Of a stretch of DNA of 64,000 bases, positions 17,080-26,155 are shown one piece after another (the stretch's first letter is position 1; every line of letters begins with the position of its first letter). The translations under genes were made by a program, and so were the position numbers. The notes under the pieces were generated by a model. It worked only from the letters and a program-made list of their open reading frames with translations, made no database searches and was not told the origin of the DNA. This DNA comes from Lutimaribacter_A marinistellae (GTDB lineage Bacteria > Pseudomonadota > Alphaproteobacteria > Rhodobacterales > Rhodobacteraceae), in contig NZ_JBHRXI010000004.1 of NCBI RefSeq assembly GCF_042648365.1, forward strand, positions 248,001 to 312,000, written 5' to 3'.

Positions 17080-18009
17080 ATGGTCGAGATCTTCCTGCGC
17101 ACGCTTCCGTTCTTCGCGATCATCGGCCTGGGGTTCTGGGCCGGTCGCACCCGGTTCTTTACCGAGGAAGCGACCGCCTACCTGACGAAATTCGTCTTTT
17201 TCTTTGCGCTCTCGGCGATGCTGTTCCGGTTTTCGGCGACGCTTTCTTTCGAAGAGATTTTCAACGGCCGGCTAGTGGTCGCCTATCTGTGGGGAACGGC
17301 CGCCGTCTATGGCATCGCGACACTCGTGGCATTTCTTCGCGGCCTTGACGTTCCGACCGCCTCTGTCGAAGCGCAATGCGCGGCAATCGGCAATGTCGGC
17401 TTTCTTGGTCTGCCGATGCTGGCCACGTTGTTCGGAGAGGCTGCGATCGGGCCCGTCATGCTGGGATTGACGGTCGATCTCGTGGTTTTCTCTTCACTGA
17501 TCGTGATCCTGATCAACGGTGGGCGCGACGGGCGATTGACGCTCAACACCTTGCGTCTGATCGGGCTTGGCCTGCTCAAGAACCCCATGATCGCGTCGAT
17601 CACGGCAGGGCTCATGTGGTCGGCGTTCAGCCTGCCGATCCCGCGCCCGATGAATGACTTCCTGACCATTCTCGGCGGTGCCGCCACGCCCGGCGCCCTT
17701 TTCGCAATCGGCGCCTCGTTGGCGGGCCGTTCGGCGGAGCGCGTGCAGATTGCTGCATGGCTGAGTTTCTGCAAGCTGGTCCTGCATCCGCTGTTCGTGG
17801 CGGTGGGAGTGCTGGTCCTGTTTCCAGTGGACACGTTCTCGGCCTCGGTCATCATCGCGGCATCGGCCCTTCCGGTGGCGGGCAATGTCTACATGCTGGC
17901 CGCCCATTACGGTGTCGCGCCGCACCGGGCCTCGGCGGCAATCCTTCTGTCGACCGCCGTCAGCATCCTGACGGTTCCGCTGGTCATTGCCTGGGTCGGG
18001 ACACCCTGA
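17080..18009 (+). CDS. AEC-family (auxin efflux carrier type) transporter
   Basis: A 309-residue inner-membrane protein with about ten hydrophobic segments in two halves. It has the AEC/BASS-like half-repeat pattern, including GNVGFLGLPMLATLFGE and the late AASALPVAGNVYMLA crossover-type stretch. Bacterial members export organic acids such as malonate or malate; the substrate here is unknown. It starts 43 bases after mbfA on the same strand and could be read from the same transcript. Confidence 0.88.
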   Translation: MVEIFLRTLPFFAIIGLGFWAGRTRFFTEEATAYLTKFVFFFALSAMLFRFSATLSFEEIFNGRLVVAYLWGTAAVYGIATLVAFLRGLDVPTASVEAQCAAIGNVGFLGLPMLATLFGEAAIGPVMLGLTVDLVVFSSLIVILINGGRDGRLTLNTLRLIGLGLLKNPMIASITAGLMWSAFSLPIPRPMNDFLTILGGAATPGALFAIGASLAGRSAERVQIAAWLSFCKLVLHPLFVAVGVLVLFPVDTFSASVIIAASALPVAGNVYMLAAHYGVAPHRASAAILLSTAVSILTVPLVIAWVGTP

Positions 18010-18074
18010 GGCTTTACGCAGCGCCGCGCGCCCGATAGCCATGGTGCAAATCATTGCTCGAGGAGCGCATTGTA

Positions 18075-18905
18075 ATGGAAACGCTGTCCGAAAACGCCTG
18101 CTTTGGCGGGATACAAGGTGTCTACCGACACAACTCCACATCCTGTCGCTGCGACATGACCTTTGGCCTGTTCCTGCCGGAGGAGGCGCGTGACGGACCG
18201 GTGCCCGTGCTGTGGTACCTGTCGGGCCTGACATGCACGCACGAAAACGCGATGACAAAGGCAGGCGCCCAGGCCTGGGCTGCCGAGCAGGGCATTGCGC
18301 TGATCTTTCCCGACACGTCGCCCAGGGGCGAGGGCGTCGCGGATGACGACGACTATGACCTGGGACAGGGCGCAGGGTTCTACGTAAATGCCACGCAAGA
18401 CCCTTGGGCCAAGCATTTCCGGATGTGGGACTACGTGGCCGAAGAACTGCCCGCACTTGTGTTCGAGAATTTCGAGCTGGATTCGGATCGCCAGGCTATC
18501 ACCGGCCATTCCATGGGCGGCCACGGTGCCCTGGTGATGGGGATGAACCTGCCAGCGCGGTTCCGCTCAGTCTCGGCCTTTGCGCCGATTTCGAACCCGA
18601 CCGCGTCGGATTGGGGCCGCAAACAGTTTCAAGCCTACCTGGGCGACGAAAGCCCGGACTGGCTGAAATACGATGCGACCGTGTTGATGAAGGAGGTAGG
18701 GTTCGATGGCCCCGTGCTGATCGATACGGGCACCAAGGACCAATTCATCGACCTGCTGCGCCCCGAAGCCCTGGCACAGGCCGTAGCGGCGCGGAGGCAG
18801 CAGGCGGTGCTTCGGATGCAGCCCGGGTATGACCATTCCTATTTCTTCGTATCGAGCTTCATGGAGGATCACGTGGCCTTTCACGCGGAGCACCTTTACG
18901 CGTGA
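18075..18905 (+). CDS. fghA: S-formylglutathione hydrolase
   Basis: A 276-residue alpha/beta-hydrolase of the esterase D family that releases formate and glutathione from S-formylglutathione. The nucleophile elbow is GHSMGGHGAL, the oxyanion region is YLSGLTCTHENAM and the catalytic His is in GYDHSYFF. Start at 18075 follows gaggagcg at 18059-18066. It completes the pathway begun by the class III dehydrogenase at 13460. Its stop overlaps the next gene's start (GTGA). Confidence 0.95.
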   Translation: METLSENACFGGIQGVYRHNSTSCRCDMTFGLFLPEEARDGPVPVLWYLSGLTCTHENAMTKAGAQAWAAEQGIALIFPDTSPRGEGVADDDDYDLGQGAGFYVNATQDPWAKHFRMWDYVAEELPALVFENFELDSDRQAITGHSMGGHGALVMGMNLPARFRSVSAFAPISNPTASDWGRKQFQAYLGDESPDWLKYDATVLMKEVGFDGPVLIDTGTKDQFIDLLRPEALAQAVAARRQQAVLRMQPGYDHSYFFVSSFMEDHVAFHAEHLYA

Positions 18906-19351
18906 CCCTGTTCGTCGATGCCGACGCGTGCCCGGTCAAAGACGAGGCCGAGCGCGTGGCTACACGGCACAAGGTGGCCATGAAACTGGTCTCGAACGGA
19001 GGATTGCGCCCATCGCGCAATCCTCTTGTCGAAGTTGTAGTCGTGCCCGAGGGGCCTGACGCCGCCGATATGTGGATCGCCGAACGTTGTGGCGCCGGCG
19101 ATGTTGTCGTGACCTCGGACATCCCGCTTGCCGCGCGCTGCATCGAGGCCGGGGCACAGGTCCTTAGGCACAATGGCGAACCGATTACCGGGGCCAATAT
19201 CGGGCAGCAACTGGCCATGCGCGATCTGATGGCAGATCTGCGTGCCGCCAATCCGCTGGGCACGGGCGGCGGAGGCAAGATGTTTTCGAAGGCGGATCGG
19301 GCCCGCTTTCTCGACACACTGGAACGGATGCTGCGCAAGGCGGTGCGGTAG
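18902..19351 (+). CDS. YaiI/YqxD family protein (DUF188)
   Basis: A 149-residue protein with the DUF188 signature: VDADACPVKDE at the N-terminus, DMWIAERCGAGDVVVTSDIPLA in the middle and the conserved FSKADRARFLDTLE near the C-terminus. The domain belongs to the PIN-like fold class, and family members are of unknown role. GTG start overlaps the stop of S-formylglutathione hydrolase by 4 bases, so the genes are coupled. No signal or membrane segment. Confidence 0.93.
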   Translation: MTLFVDADACPVKDEAERVATRHKVAMKLVSNGGLRPSRNPLVEVVVVPEGPDAADMWIAERCGAGDVVVTSDIPLAARCIEAGAQVLRHNGEPITGANIGQQLAMRDLMADLRAANPLGTGGGGKMFSKADRARFLDTLERMLRKAVR

Positions 19352-19362
19352 GGCTCCCGCCC

Positions 19363-19392
19363 GAAAGAGGCGCATGCAAGATGCGCCCTTTC
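19363..19392. repeat. Hairpin in the gap after the DUF188 gene
   Basis: Arms 19363-19375 (gaaagaggcgcat) and 19381-19392 (atgcgccctttc) pair perfectly but for one bulged A. It lies 11 bases beyond the stop at 19351 and could terminate transcription, though only a short run of T follows. Confidence 0.55.
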
Positions 19393-19403
19393 GGTTGGGC
19401 CGG

Positions 19404-19425
19404 GCGCCGCGCTGTTGCGCGGCGC
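19404..19425. repeat. Second, perfect GC-rich hairpin in the same gap
   Basis: Arms gcgccgcgc (19404-19412) and gcgcggcgc (19417-19425) pair perfectly over 9 base pairs around the loop tgtt. No T-run follows. It lies between the DUF188 gene and the HAD gene, 78 bases before the start of the latter. Confidence 0.55.
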
Positions 19426-19502
19426 GGTTGCGACGGGCAGGCGGGGGTTGCGCTTGAGCGCGCGGCTTGGTTCTGTGCCAGCAGGCGGGACAGGAGAGCG
19501 AC

Positions 19503-20123
19503 ATGAATGTCGAGGCGGTGATTTTCGATATCGGTAACGTTCTGATAGAATGGCAACCCGAACGCCATTACGATCGGGTGATCGGCCCCGAACGCCGCAA
19601 GAGAATGTTCGCCGCGGTCGACCTGCACGGCATGAACGATCTTGTCGACCAGGGCCAAAACTTCACCGACACGATATATGCCTGGGCCGAGAAATACCCC
19701 GAGTGGCGCGACGAGATCCGTATGTGGCATGACGACTGGATCTCACTCGCATCGCCCGCCATTCCGCATTCGGTGCGCCTGATGCGCGCCTTGCGGGCAC
19801 AATGTGTGCCGGTCTTTGCGCTGACGAACTTTGGAGTGCAGAATTTCGACTATGCCTGCACGATCTACCCCTTTTTGAACGAGTTCGACCGGCTCTACGT
19901 TTCGGGGCGGATGAAGACAGTAAAACCCCGCGCCGAGATCTATGAACGGGTCGAGGCCGATTGCGGGATCGCAGCGGAGTCTCTTCTGTTCACGGACGAC
20001 CGGCAGGACAACATTGCCGCGGCGCAGGCGCGCGGCTGGCAGACACACCATTTCGACGGTCCCGATGGCCTGGCACACAGATTGGTGACCGAAGGGTTGT
20101 TGAAGGAAAGCGAGGCGGCATGA
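19503..20123 (+). CDS. HAD-superfamily hydrolase (subfamily IA type)
   Basis: A 206-residue phosphatase-like protein. Motif I is FDIGNVLIEW (only the first of the usual DxD pair: D-I-G, so the second acidic residue is replaced, as in epoxide-hydrolase-like and YihX-type HADs with DIGNV), motif II is ALTNF, motif III Lys is in VSGRMKTVKPRAEIY, and motif IV is FTDDRQDN. The YihX group acts on sugar phosphates such as glucose 1-phosphate; the substrate here is unproven. Start at 19503 follows caggaga at 19490-19496. ATGA overlap with the next gene indicates one operon. Confidence 0.88.
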   Translation: MNVEAVIFDIGNVLIEWQPERHYDRVIGPERRKRMFAAVDLHGMNDLVDQGQNFTDTIYAWAEKYPEWRDEIRMWHDDWISLASPAIPHSVRLMRALRAQCVPVFALTNFGVQNFDYACTIYPFLNEFDRLYVSGRMKTVKPRAEIYERVEADCGIAAESLLFTDDRQDNIAAAQARGWQTHHFDGPDGLAHRLVTEGLLKESEAA

Positions 20124-21040
20124 CGATTCCATTTATCTCGTTCGAGGACGGCGAAGCACAGATCAACTGGATCGGCCTGACCAATGCACTCGTATCAGGA
20201 CATAACCTTGCCAAGGCCGAGATCGGCGACACGTTTTTGTATCGAGACCCCGATACGCTGTTGTCCCGCGCCGCGTGGATCGACGGGCTCGGCATGGCAG
20301 TCAAGACCGCCACCGTATTTCCCGGCAATCCCAAGTCTGGCAATCCGATGGTCAATGGAGGGGTCAGCCTTTACGACGACACCGATGGCACCCTGTCCGC
20401 CCTGATCGATTTCCACCTCGTGACGAAGTGGAAAACAGCCGGGGACAGCCTGTTGGGTGCGCTGCGCCTGGCCGATCCCGACAGCCGCGAAATCCTGATC
20501 GTTGGCGCGGGAACGGTTGGCCGCTCTCTGGTGGAGGCATTCGGTGCGGGCTTCCCCAACGCCAGGATCAGGCTGTGGAACCGGACGCTATCCAAGGCGG
20601 ACGAGCTGGCCAAAAGCCTTGATGGCGTCGATGTCGCAGCGGATCTTGCGGAGGGTGTTGCGCGCGCGGATATCATCGTGACCGCAACCATGTCGACCGA
20701 GCCCGTGATCCGCGGCGAATGGCTGCGCGCCGGTCAACATGTGAACCTGATCGGTGCCTACCGTCCCGACATGCGCGAGGCCGATGACGAAGCCCTGCGC
20801 CGAAGCCGTATCTTTGTCGACAGTTTCGACACCACAATTGGCCATATCGGCGAGATCGAGATCCCGCTGTCCGAAGGCACGATCACGCGCGACGATTTGC
20901 TGGCGGATTTCTATTCGCTGGAGCGTTTCCAGCCAGACCCGGACGCAATAACGCTATTCAAGAACGGTGGCGGTGCCCATCTGGACCTGATGACAAGCCG
21001 TTACATCCTTGACCGCTGGCGCGAGGCTCAGGCCGGCTGA
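20120..21040 (+). CDS. Ornithine cyclodeaminase / mu-crystallin family protein
   Basis: A 306-residue NAD(P)-binding enzyme of the OCD/mu-crystallin family. The Rossmann motif is ILIVGAGTVGRSLVEAF, preceded by the family substrate tract KTATVFPGNP and followed by IVTATMSTEPVIRGEWL. Members include ornithine cyclodeaminase, alanine dehydrogenase of the archaeal type and delta1-pyrroline-2-carboxylate reductase; the last is the more common bacterial activity. The specific substrate cannot be set from sequence. It is translationally coupled to the HAD gene and ends inside the convergent MFS gene (13-base overlap). Confidence 0.9.
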   Translation: MTIPFISFEDGEAQINWIGLTNALVSGHNLAKAEIGDTFLYRDPDTLLSRAAWIDGLGMAVKTATVFPGNPKSGNPMVNGGVSLYDDTDGTLSALIDFHLVTKWKTAGDSLLGALRLADPDSREILIVGAGTVGRSLVEAFGAGFPNARIRLWNRTLSKADELAKSLDGVDVAADLAEGVARADIIVTATMSTEPVIRGEWLRAGQHVNLIGAYRPDMREADDEALRRSRIFVDSFDTTIGHIGEIEIPLSEGTITRDDLLADFYSLERFQPDPDAITLFKNGGGAHLDLMTSRYILDRWREAQAG

Positions 21041-22275
21041 GCCACTGCAGCCAGGCGGGGCTTCTCGCGGATGGGCAGGTGCACGATGGCACTGAACGCG
21101 CCCACGCCAACGCCGATCCACCAGACCATCGTGTAGTCGCCATAGAGGTCGTACATGCGTCCACCCAACCAGACGCCGAGAAATCCGCCGATCTGGTGGC
21201 TGAGAAACACGATGCCGTAGAGCGTGCCCATGTAACGCAGACCGTAAAGATGCGCCACGAGACCGGAGGTCAGCGGCACGGTCGCCAGCCACAATGAGCC
21301 CATTACAATCGAGAACACGATGACGGACAGGGGCGTGATGGGCATGAGGATGAAGACGGCCGCAGCAACGGTCCGCGCGGTATAGATTCCTGTCAGCAGG
21401 TATTTCTTGGGAAAGTGATTTCCGGCCCAACCGGCCAGCAGGGTACCCACGATGTTGGCCATTCCAATCAATGCGATCGACACCGCGCCGAGAGCAGAGG
21501 TCGTGGTTACGCCCATCGAATGCAGCACTCCGCCCGGCATGATCGGCCCACACATTTCGGTCACGAAGGCGGGGAAATGCGCCGTGACAAAAGCCAACTG
21601 GTAACCGCAGCTGAAAAACCCAAGAAAGATCAATGCATAGGACGGGTCACGAAAGGCGCGCCCGAGGATCTGCCCCATGCTTTCTTCGAGTTCTGCCTTG
21701 GAAGCAGGCGCAGGTGCACGCATCAGCGGAAGGGTCAGAACAAGCGACAGGATCACCGCCGCAAAGACAAGGAAGACCTGTTGCCAGCCCAAGAACGTCA
21801 ACAGGTACTCGGCCACGGGCGCCCCGACGACCTGACCAAGGCTGCCGGCCGCGGTCACGATGGCCAGGGACATCGACCGGTTGGCGTCACTCGAAGCGCG
21901 CCCGACCACAGCCAGCACGACGCCGAAGCCGGTACCCGCGATGCCGAAGCCTACGAGCCAGGCGTAGAGTTGATGCTCTACCGGTGTTGTCGACCAGGAT
22001 GTCAGGACCATCCCCGCCGCATAGGTCAACGCACCCATGATGATAGCCTTGCGGTCGCCAATCCGTTCGGCAATCGCGCCGAAAATGGGTTGGCCGATCC
22101 CCCAAGCGAGGTTCTGGATCGCGATGGCCAATGAGAACTCGGCACGTGGCCAGCCAAACTCCTCTGCCACCGGAATCTGGAAGACGCCAAAGGAAGCGCG
22201 GACCGCGAAGCTGACCATGATGATGATGCAGCCCACGATCAGGACAGGCGTGAAAAATGATGTTGAGCGATCCAC
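21028..22275 (-). CDS. Major facilitator superfamily permease (OFA/monocarboxylate-like)
   Basis: A 415-residue protein with about 12 hydrophobic segments. The first helix region (SFAVRASFGVFQIPVAEEFG) and loop GAIAERIGDRKAIIMGAL resemble the oxalate/formate antiporter and monocarboxylate branch. Its 3' end overlaps the OCD-family gene by 13 bases. It is divergent from zapE across 147 bases. Substrate unknown. Confidence 0.86.
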   Translation of the reverse strand: MDRSTSFFTPVLIVGCIIIMVSFAVRASFGVFQIPVAEEFGWPRAEFSLAIAIQNLAWGIGQPIFGAIAERIGDRKAIIMGALTYAAGMVLTSWSTTPVEHQLYAWLVGFGIAGTGFGVVLAVVGRASSDANRSMSLAIVTAAGSLGQVVGAPVAEYLLTFLGWQQVFLVFAAVILSLVLTLPLMRAPAPASKAELEESMGQILGRAFRDPSYALIFLGFFSCGYQLAFVTAHFPAFVTEMCGPIMPGGVLHSMGVTTTSALGAVSIALIGMANIVGTLLAGWAGNHFPKKYLLTGIYTARTVAAAVFILMPITPLSVIVFSIVMGSLWLATVPLTSGLVAHLYGLRYMGTLYGIVFLSHQIGGFLGVWLGGRMYDLYGDYTMVWWIGVGVGAFSAIVHLPIREKPRLAAVAQPA

Positions 22276-22422
22276 GAAAGGCTCCCGGAATTTCGAAACT
22301 CCTTTTCACGTCCATTCGCCGCACCGTCAATTCAGGAGTTTTGAGGCCTCGCATCAAATATTCTGATGCGTGCCTGACCCGTCCTTCTTTCCAAGGCTTT
22401 CGCGCCGCGTTAAGCCTGCGCC

Positions 22423-23481
22423 ATGACAGAGGTGAGCGAACTCTATGCGTCCCGCGTGGCAGAAGGCGTGCTGCATCATGATGCCGCACAGGAAGCCGTC
22501 TTGCCGGAATTCGAACGCATTCGCGCAGGCGTAGCCGCGCCACCCCGCCGTGGTCTGTTCCGCAAGGCACCACCACCGCCCAAGGGGCTATATCTCTGGG
22601 GGGGTGTCGGGCGCGGAAAATCGATGCTGATGGATCTTTTCGTCTCGTCGCTTGGCGACGTACGAGTGAGGCGGGTACATTTCCATGCCTTCATGCAGGA
22701 AATCCACTCAGGGCTGCACGAGGCGCGTGAACGGGGCGTGCAGGACGCGCTGTCGCCCGTGGTCGCGCGCGTCATCGCTACGGTCAAGGTGCTGGCCTTC
22801 GACGAGATGCAGATCACCGACATTACCGATGCGATGATCGTCGGACGCCTTTTCGAGGCGCTGTTCGACGCGGGCGTCGTCGTGGTGACGACATCGAACC
22901 GGCATCCCGACGAGCTTTACAAGGACGGCCTGAACCGACAACTGTTCCTGCCCTTCATCCAGCTCATCAAAGAGCGGATGGTCGTGTGGGAGATGGAGAA
23001 CGAAACCGATTACAGGCAAGACCGCTTGAAAGGGCAAGAGGTGTATTTCACACCGATCGGTCCCGAAGCCCGGCAACAGATCGAAGTGGTCTGGCAGGAC
23101 CTGACCGGCGGAGAAGCCGAACCGCTCAAGCTGCACGTCAAGGGTCGCACCGTTACACTTCCAGCCTTTCGAAACGGAATCGCGCGCGCCTCGTTCTATG
23201 ACCTGTGCGGCAGGATGCTTGGTCCCGCAGATTACCTCGCCGTGGCCGATGCGGTTAAGGTACTCGTGCTCGAGGACATCCCATGCTTGTCGCGAAACAA
23301 CTTCAACGAAGCCAAACGCTTCGTCACGCTGATCGATGCGCTCTACGAGGCAAAGGTCAGGTTGATCTGTTCAGCCGCTGCCGAGCCGGAATACCTCTAT
23401 CTCGAAGGGTCCGGCGCGTTCGAGTTCGAGCGTACCGCCTCGCGCCTGCGGGAAATGCAGGCCGAAGACTGGGGTCAGTAG
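22423..23481 (+). CDS. zapE: ZapE-type AFG1-like ATPase
   Basis: A 352-residue P-loop ATPase of the AFG1/ZapE family. Walker A is GGVGRGKSMLMD, Walker B is LAFDEMQITD, and the sensor region is VTTSNRHPDELYKDGLNR. ZapE modulates Z-ring dynamics in E. coli; mitochondrial Afg1 assists respiratory complex turnover. Length is usual. The 3' end faces folC, 15 bases away. Confidence 0.94.
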   Translation: MTEVSELYASRVAEGVLHHDAAQEAVLPEFERIRAGVAAPPRRGLFRKAPPPPKGLYLWGGVGRGKSMLMDLFVSSLGDVRVRRVHFHAFMQEIHSGLHEARERGVQDALSPVVARVIATVKVLAFDEMQITDITDAMIVGRLFEALFDAGVVVVTTSNRHPDELYKDGLNRQLFLPFIQLIKERMVVWEMENETDYRQDRLKGQEVYFTPIGPEARQQIEVVWQDLTGGEAEPLKLHVKGRTVTLPAFRNGIARASFYDLCGRMLGPADYLAVADAVKVLVLEDIPCLSRNNFNEAKRFVTLIDALYEAKVRLICSAAAEPEYLYLEGSGAFEFERTASRLREMQAEDWGQ

Positions 23482-23496
23482 CGTGCGGTCAACTGT

Positions 23497-24780
23497 TCAG
23501 GCGTTTTCCCGTAGGATGTGACCGGCAAGGTAAAGGGATCCGCAAATCAGCACGCGAGCCTGTGGATCGCGGGCCAGAATTGTTTCGAGAGCTTCGGAAA
23601 CCGAGTTGGCGGTCGCCGCTTCCATCCCAACCGAAGAAGCGCTGGCAGCGGTTTCCCCGGCGCTCAGCGTCGCACTTTCGCCCGGGATGGAAACAGCCGT
23701 AAGGCTGACGGCCTGCGCCGCGAGCGGTCGCAAGTATCCTGTGACGTCTTTCGTGTTGAGCATCCCGCAGATCAGATGCGTCGGGCGGTCGGGAAGTTCG
23801 GCCAAGACCCGCGCGAGCATTTCGCCGGCTGCCGGATTGTGTCCACCATCCAGCCACAATTCCGCGTCACCCGCCGCCGAAACCAAAGGACCCGAGCGCA
23901 AGCGCTGCATGCGTGCGGGCCATTCGGCGCGCGTAACGGCAGCGTCGCATGCTTTTTCACCCAGGTTCAGATGACGCAATGCAGCCAACGCAACGCCTGC
24001 GTTCTGGATTTGATGCGGACCCCGCAGGTTTGGCAACGGCAGGTCACACAGACCTGTTTCGTCCTGATAGACCAGCCGCCCATGTTCAGTGGTGACATGC
24101 CAGTGTTGGCCATACACCTTGAGCGGCGCACCAAGTCGGTCGGCGCGTGCTTCGATGACTTCCAACGCCGCTTCGTCTTGCGGACCAACGATGCAGGGCA
24201 CACCGCGCTTGATGATCCCCGCCTTTTCGCCGGCGATCTGCGGTAGTGTATCGCCCAGAAACTGCTGATGATCGACCGAGACAGGCGTGATGATCGTCAG
24301 CGCGGGCCGTTCGATCACGTTCGTTGCATCAAGACGCCCGCCCAGACCGACTTCGAGCAGCGTGTAATCGGCCGGTGTCCGGGCGAATGCCAACAGCGCG
24401 GCGCAGGTCGTGATTTCGAAATAGGTAATGCTCTCACCGCCATTGGCAGCGTAGCATTCGTCAAGGATGCGGGTCAGGTCGGGTTCCGAAATCAACGACC
24501 CCGCCACCCGGATACGTTCATGGAAACGTGCCAGATGGGGTGAGGTATAGGCGTGGGCCGTCAGTCCCGACCCCTCGATCCCCGCTCGGATCATGGCCAG
24601 CGTCGACCCCTTTCCGTTCGTGCCTGCAATGTGGATCACCGGAGGCAAATCGCGTTGCGGGTTGCCCAAAGCATCGAGCAGCCGCCAAACGCGATCAAGC
24701 GTGAGATCGATGATTTTGGGATGCAGCGCCATCATTCGGGCGAGAATGGCGTCAGAGCCGGAGCGTCCGTTATGGTTCAT
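23497..24780 (-). CDS. folC: Bifunctional dihydrofolate/folylpolyglutamate synthase
   Basis: A 427-residue Mur-ligase-family enzyme adding glutamate to dihydropteroate and folates. The P-loop HIAGTNGKGST, the Mg-site region TSPHLARFHERIR and LEVGLGGRLDATNV are all clear. It is the last gene of the accD-YdhR-folC cluster on the minus strand, following the YdhR-like gene by 21 bases. accD and folC adjacency is common in proteobacteria. Confidence 0.96.
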   Translation of the reverse strand: MNHNGRSGSDAILARMMALHPKIIDLTLDRVWRLLDALGNPQRDLPPVIHIAGTNGKGSTLAMIRAGIEGSGLTAHAYTSPHLARFHERIRVAGSLISEPDLTRILDECYAANGGESITYFEITTCAALLAFARTPADYTLLEVGLGGRLDATNVIERPALTIITPVSVDHQQFLGDTLPQIAGEKAGIIKRGVPCIVGPQDEAALEVIEARADRLGAPLKVYGQHWHVTTEHGRLVYQDETGLCDLPLPNLRGPHQIQNAGVALAALRHLNLGEKACDAAVTRAEWPARMQRLRSGPLVSAAGDAELWLDGGHNPAAGEMLARVLAELPDRPTHLICGMLNTKDVTGYLRPLAAQAVSLTAVSIPGESATLSAGETAASASSVGMEAATANSVSEALETILARDPQARVLICGSLYLAGHILRENA

Positions 24781-24801
24781 GGTGGACCTTGGAAAAACCG
24801 A

Positions 24802-25107
24802 TCAGAGCGGAGCGCGTGTCGTTTTGGACAAGGCTTCGTTCACATCGAACATCAGTGCGTTGATGCCGGTGATCCCGAACGCCGCAAGCCGTTCCGTGTG
24901 CTTGTCGCGATAGGCCTCGGCGGCGGAGCGGGACGTGAAGACGTAGACGCCCCCGGCCCGGCCTTCGTCACGGTTTTCGGTCCAGACTTTCCAGACCAAC
25001 CCGTCCTCGCCAGCGATATCCTGTGCTAGCCCGACCATGGCCTCGGCCATCTCATCGCCCCAAGGACCGGAATATGGGAAGTCGAACTGGATCAACGTGT
25101 GGGTCAT
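24802..25107 (-). CDS. YdhR-type putative monooxygenase (ABM domain)
   Basis: A 101-residue protein with the dimeric alpha/beta-barrel YdhR pattern: MTHTLIQFDFPYSGPWGDEM at the start and GLVWKVWTENRDEGRAGGVYVF in the middle. YdhR was named as a putative monooxygenase by fold; no confirmed reaction. ATG at 25107 is chosen; GTG at 25116 is an alternative. It sits between accD and folC, interrupting a usually adjacent pair. Confidence 0.82.
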   Translation of the reverse strand: MTHTLIQFDFPYSGPWGDEMAEAMVGLAQDIAGEDGLVWKVWTENRDEGRAGGVYVFTSRSAAEAYRDKHTERLAAFGITGINALMFDVNEALSKTTRAPL

Positions 25108-25144
25108 GTCACTCACTTCCTGTGCCTCACCAAACGATACCCTG

Positions 25145-26095
25145 TCAGGGAGTCTTTTTCTCGGCTGATTTCGTATCGGATTCAGGCACTTCCTGAGGCG
25201 CCGTTTCGGGCAGCGCGGGCGCGGGCAGGTCGCCCTTGATCGCCGGCGGCATATCGAGAAGCATCCGGGTGATCGTGATCAACTCGTCACGCAGTTCAAG
25301 CCGCGAGGTCACGCGGTCAAGCATCCCGTGATCGAGCAGGTATTCGGCGCGCTGGAAACCTTCGGGCAGTTTTTCACGGATCGTTTGTTCGATGACGCGG
25401 GGGCCTGCAAAACAGATCAGGGCATTCGGTTCAGCGATCTGTACATCGCCCAGCATCGCATAGGACGCCGTGACACCACCGGTCGTCGGGTGGGTAAGCA
25501 CCACGATATAGGGCAGGTCCGCCTCTTTCAGCATCTCGACAGCAACCGTCGTGCGGGGCATCTGCATGAGGCTCAGGATGCCTTCCTGCATGCGCGCGCC
25601 ACCGGCAGCCGAAAACAGGATCAGGGGGCGCTTGAGCTTCACGGCCTCTTCGGCCGCGGCAATAATCGCATTGCCGACATACATGCCCATCGATCCGCCC
25701 ATGAACGAGAAGTCCTGCGCCGCGGCCACGATCGGAGTGCGTCCGATCTCTCCGCTGGCGACAAGCATCGCTTCCTTCTCGCCAGTTTGCTTCTGAGCCG
25801 CCTTCATCCGATCAGGATAGCGTTTCTGGTCGCGGAAATGCAGCGGATCGACCGTCGGCGTCGGCACGTCCACCTCGGTAAAGATACCGCCGTCAAAGAG
25901 GGCCGTGAACCGGTCGCGTGGCGTGATCGCCATATGATGGCCGCAATTGGTGCAGACGTTCAGATTATCCCTGAGTTCGCGGTGGAACAGCATGGTTCCG
26001 CACTCTTCGCATTTATGCCAGAGGTTTTCGGGCATTTCCCGGCGCGAGAAGATCGAGTTGATCCGCGGCCGGACGTAGTTGGTGATCCAGTTCAT
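25145..26095 (-). CDS. accD: Acetyl-CoA carboxylase carboxyltransferase beta subunit
   Basis: A 316-residue protein. The N-terminal four-cysteine zinc ribbon (CEECGTMLFHRE ... CTNCGHH), the crotonase-like core with SFMGGSMGMYVGNAI and SAAGGARMQEG, and the late LPEGFQRAEYLLDHGM identify AccD. It transfers the carboxyl group from biotin to acetyl-CoA in fatty-acid synthesis. The C-terminal 30 residues are a low-complexity Pro/Ala/Glu/Lys tail common in Rhodobacterales. First gene of its cluster. Confidence 0.97.
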   Translation of the reverse strand: MNWITNYVRPRINSIFSRREMPENLWHKCEECGTMLFHRELRDNLNVCTNCGHHMAITPRDRFTALFDGGIFTEVDVPTPTVDPLHFRDQKRYPDRMKAAQKQTGEKEAMLVASGEIGRTPIVAAAQDFSFMGGSMGMYVGNAIIAAAEEAVKLKRPLILFSAAGGARMQEGILSLMQMPRTTVAVEMLKEADLPYIVVLTHPTTGGVTASYAMLGDVQIAEPNALICFAGPRVIEQTIREKLPEGFQRAEYLLDHGMLDRVTSRLELRDELITITRMLLDMPPAIKGDLPAPALPETAPQEVPESDTKSAEKKTP

Positions 26096-26155
26096 TGGCG
26101 AAACCTCTGACGCAGCGTCTCGCGCTCAGATAAGCCGGTGCGACGGGAATTGCAA

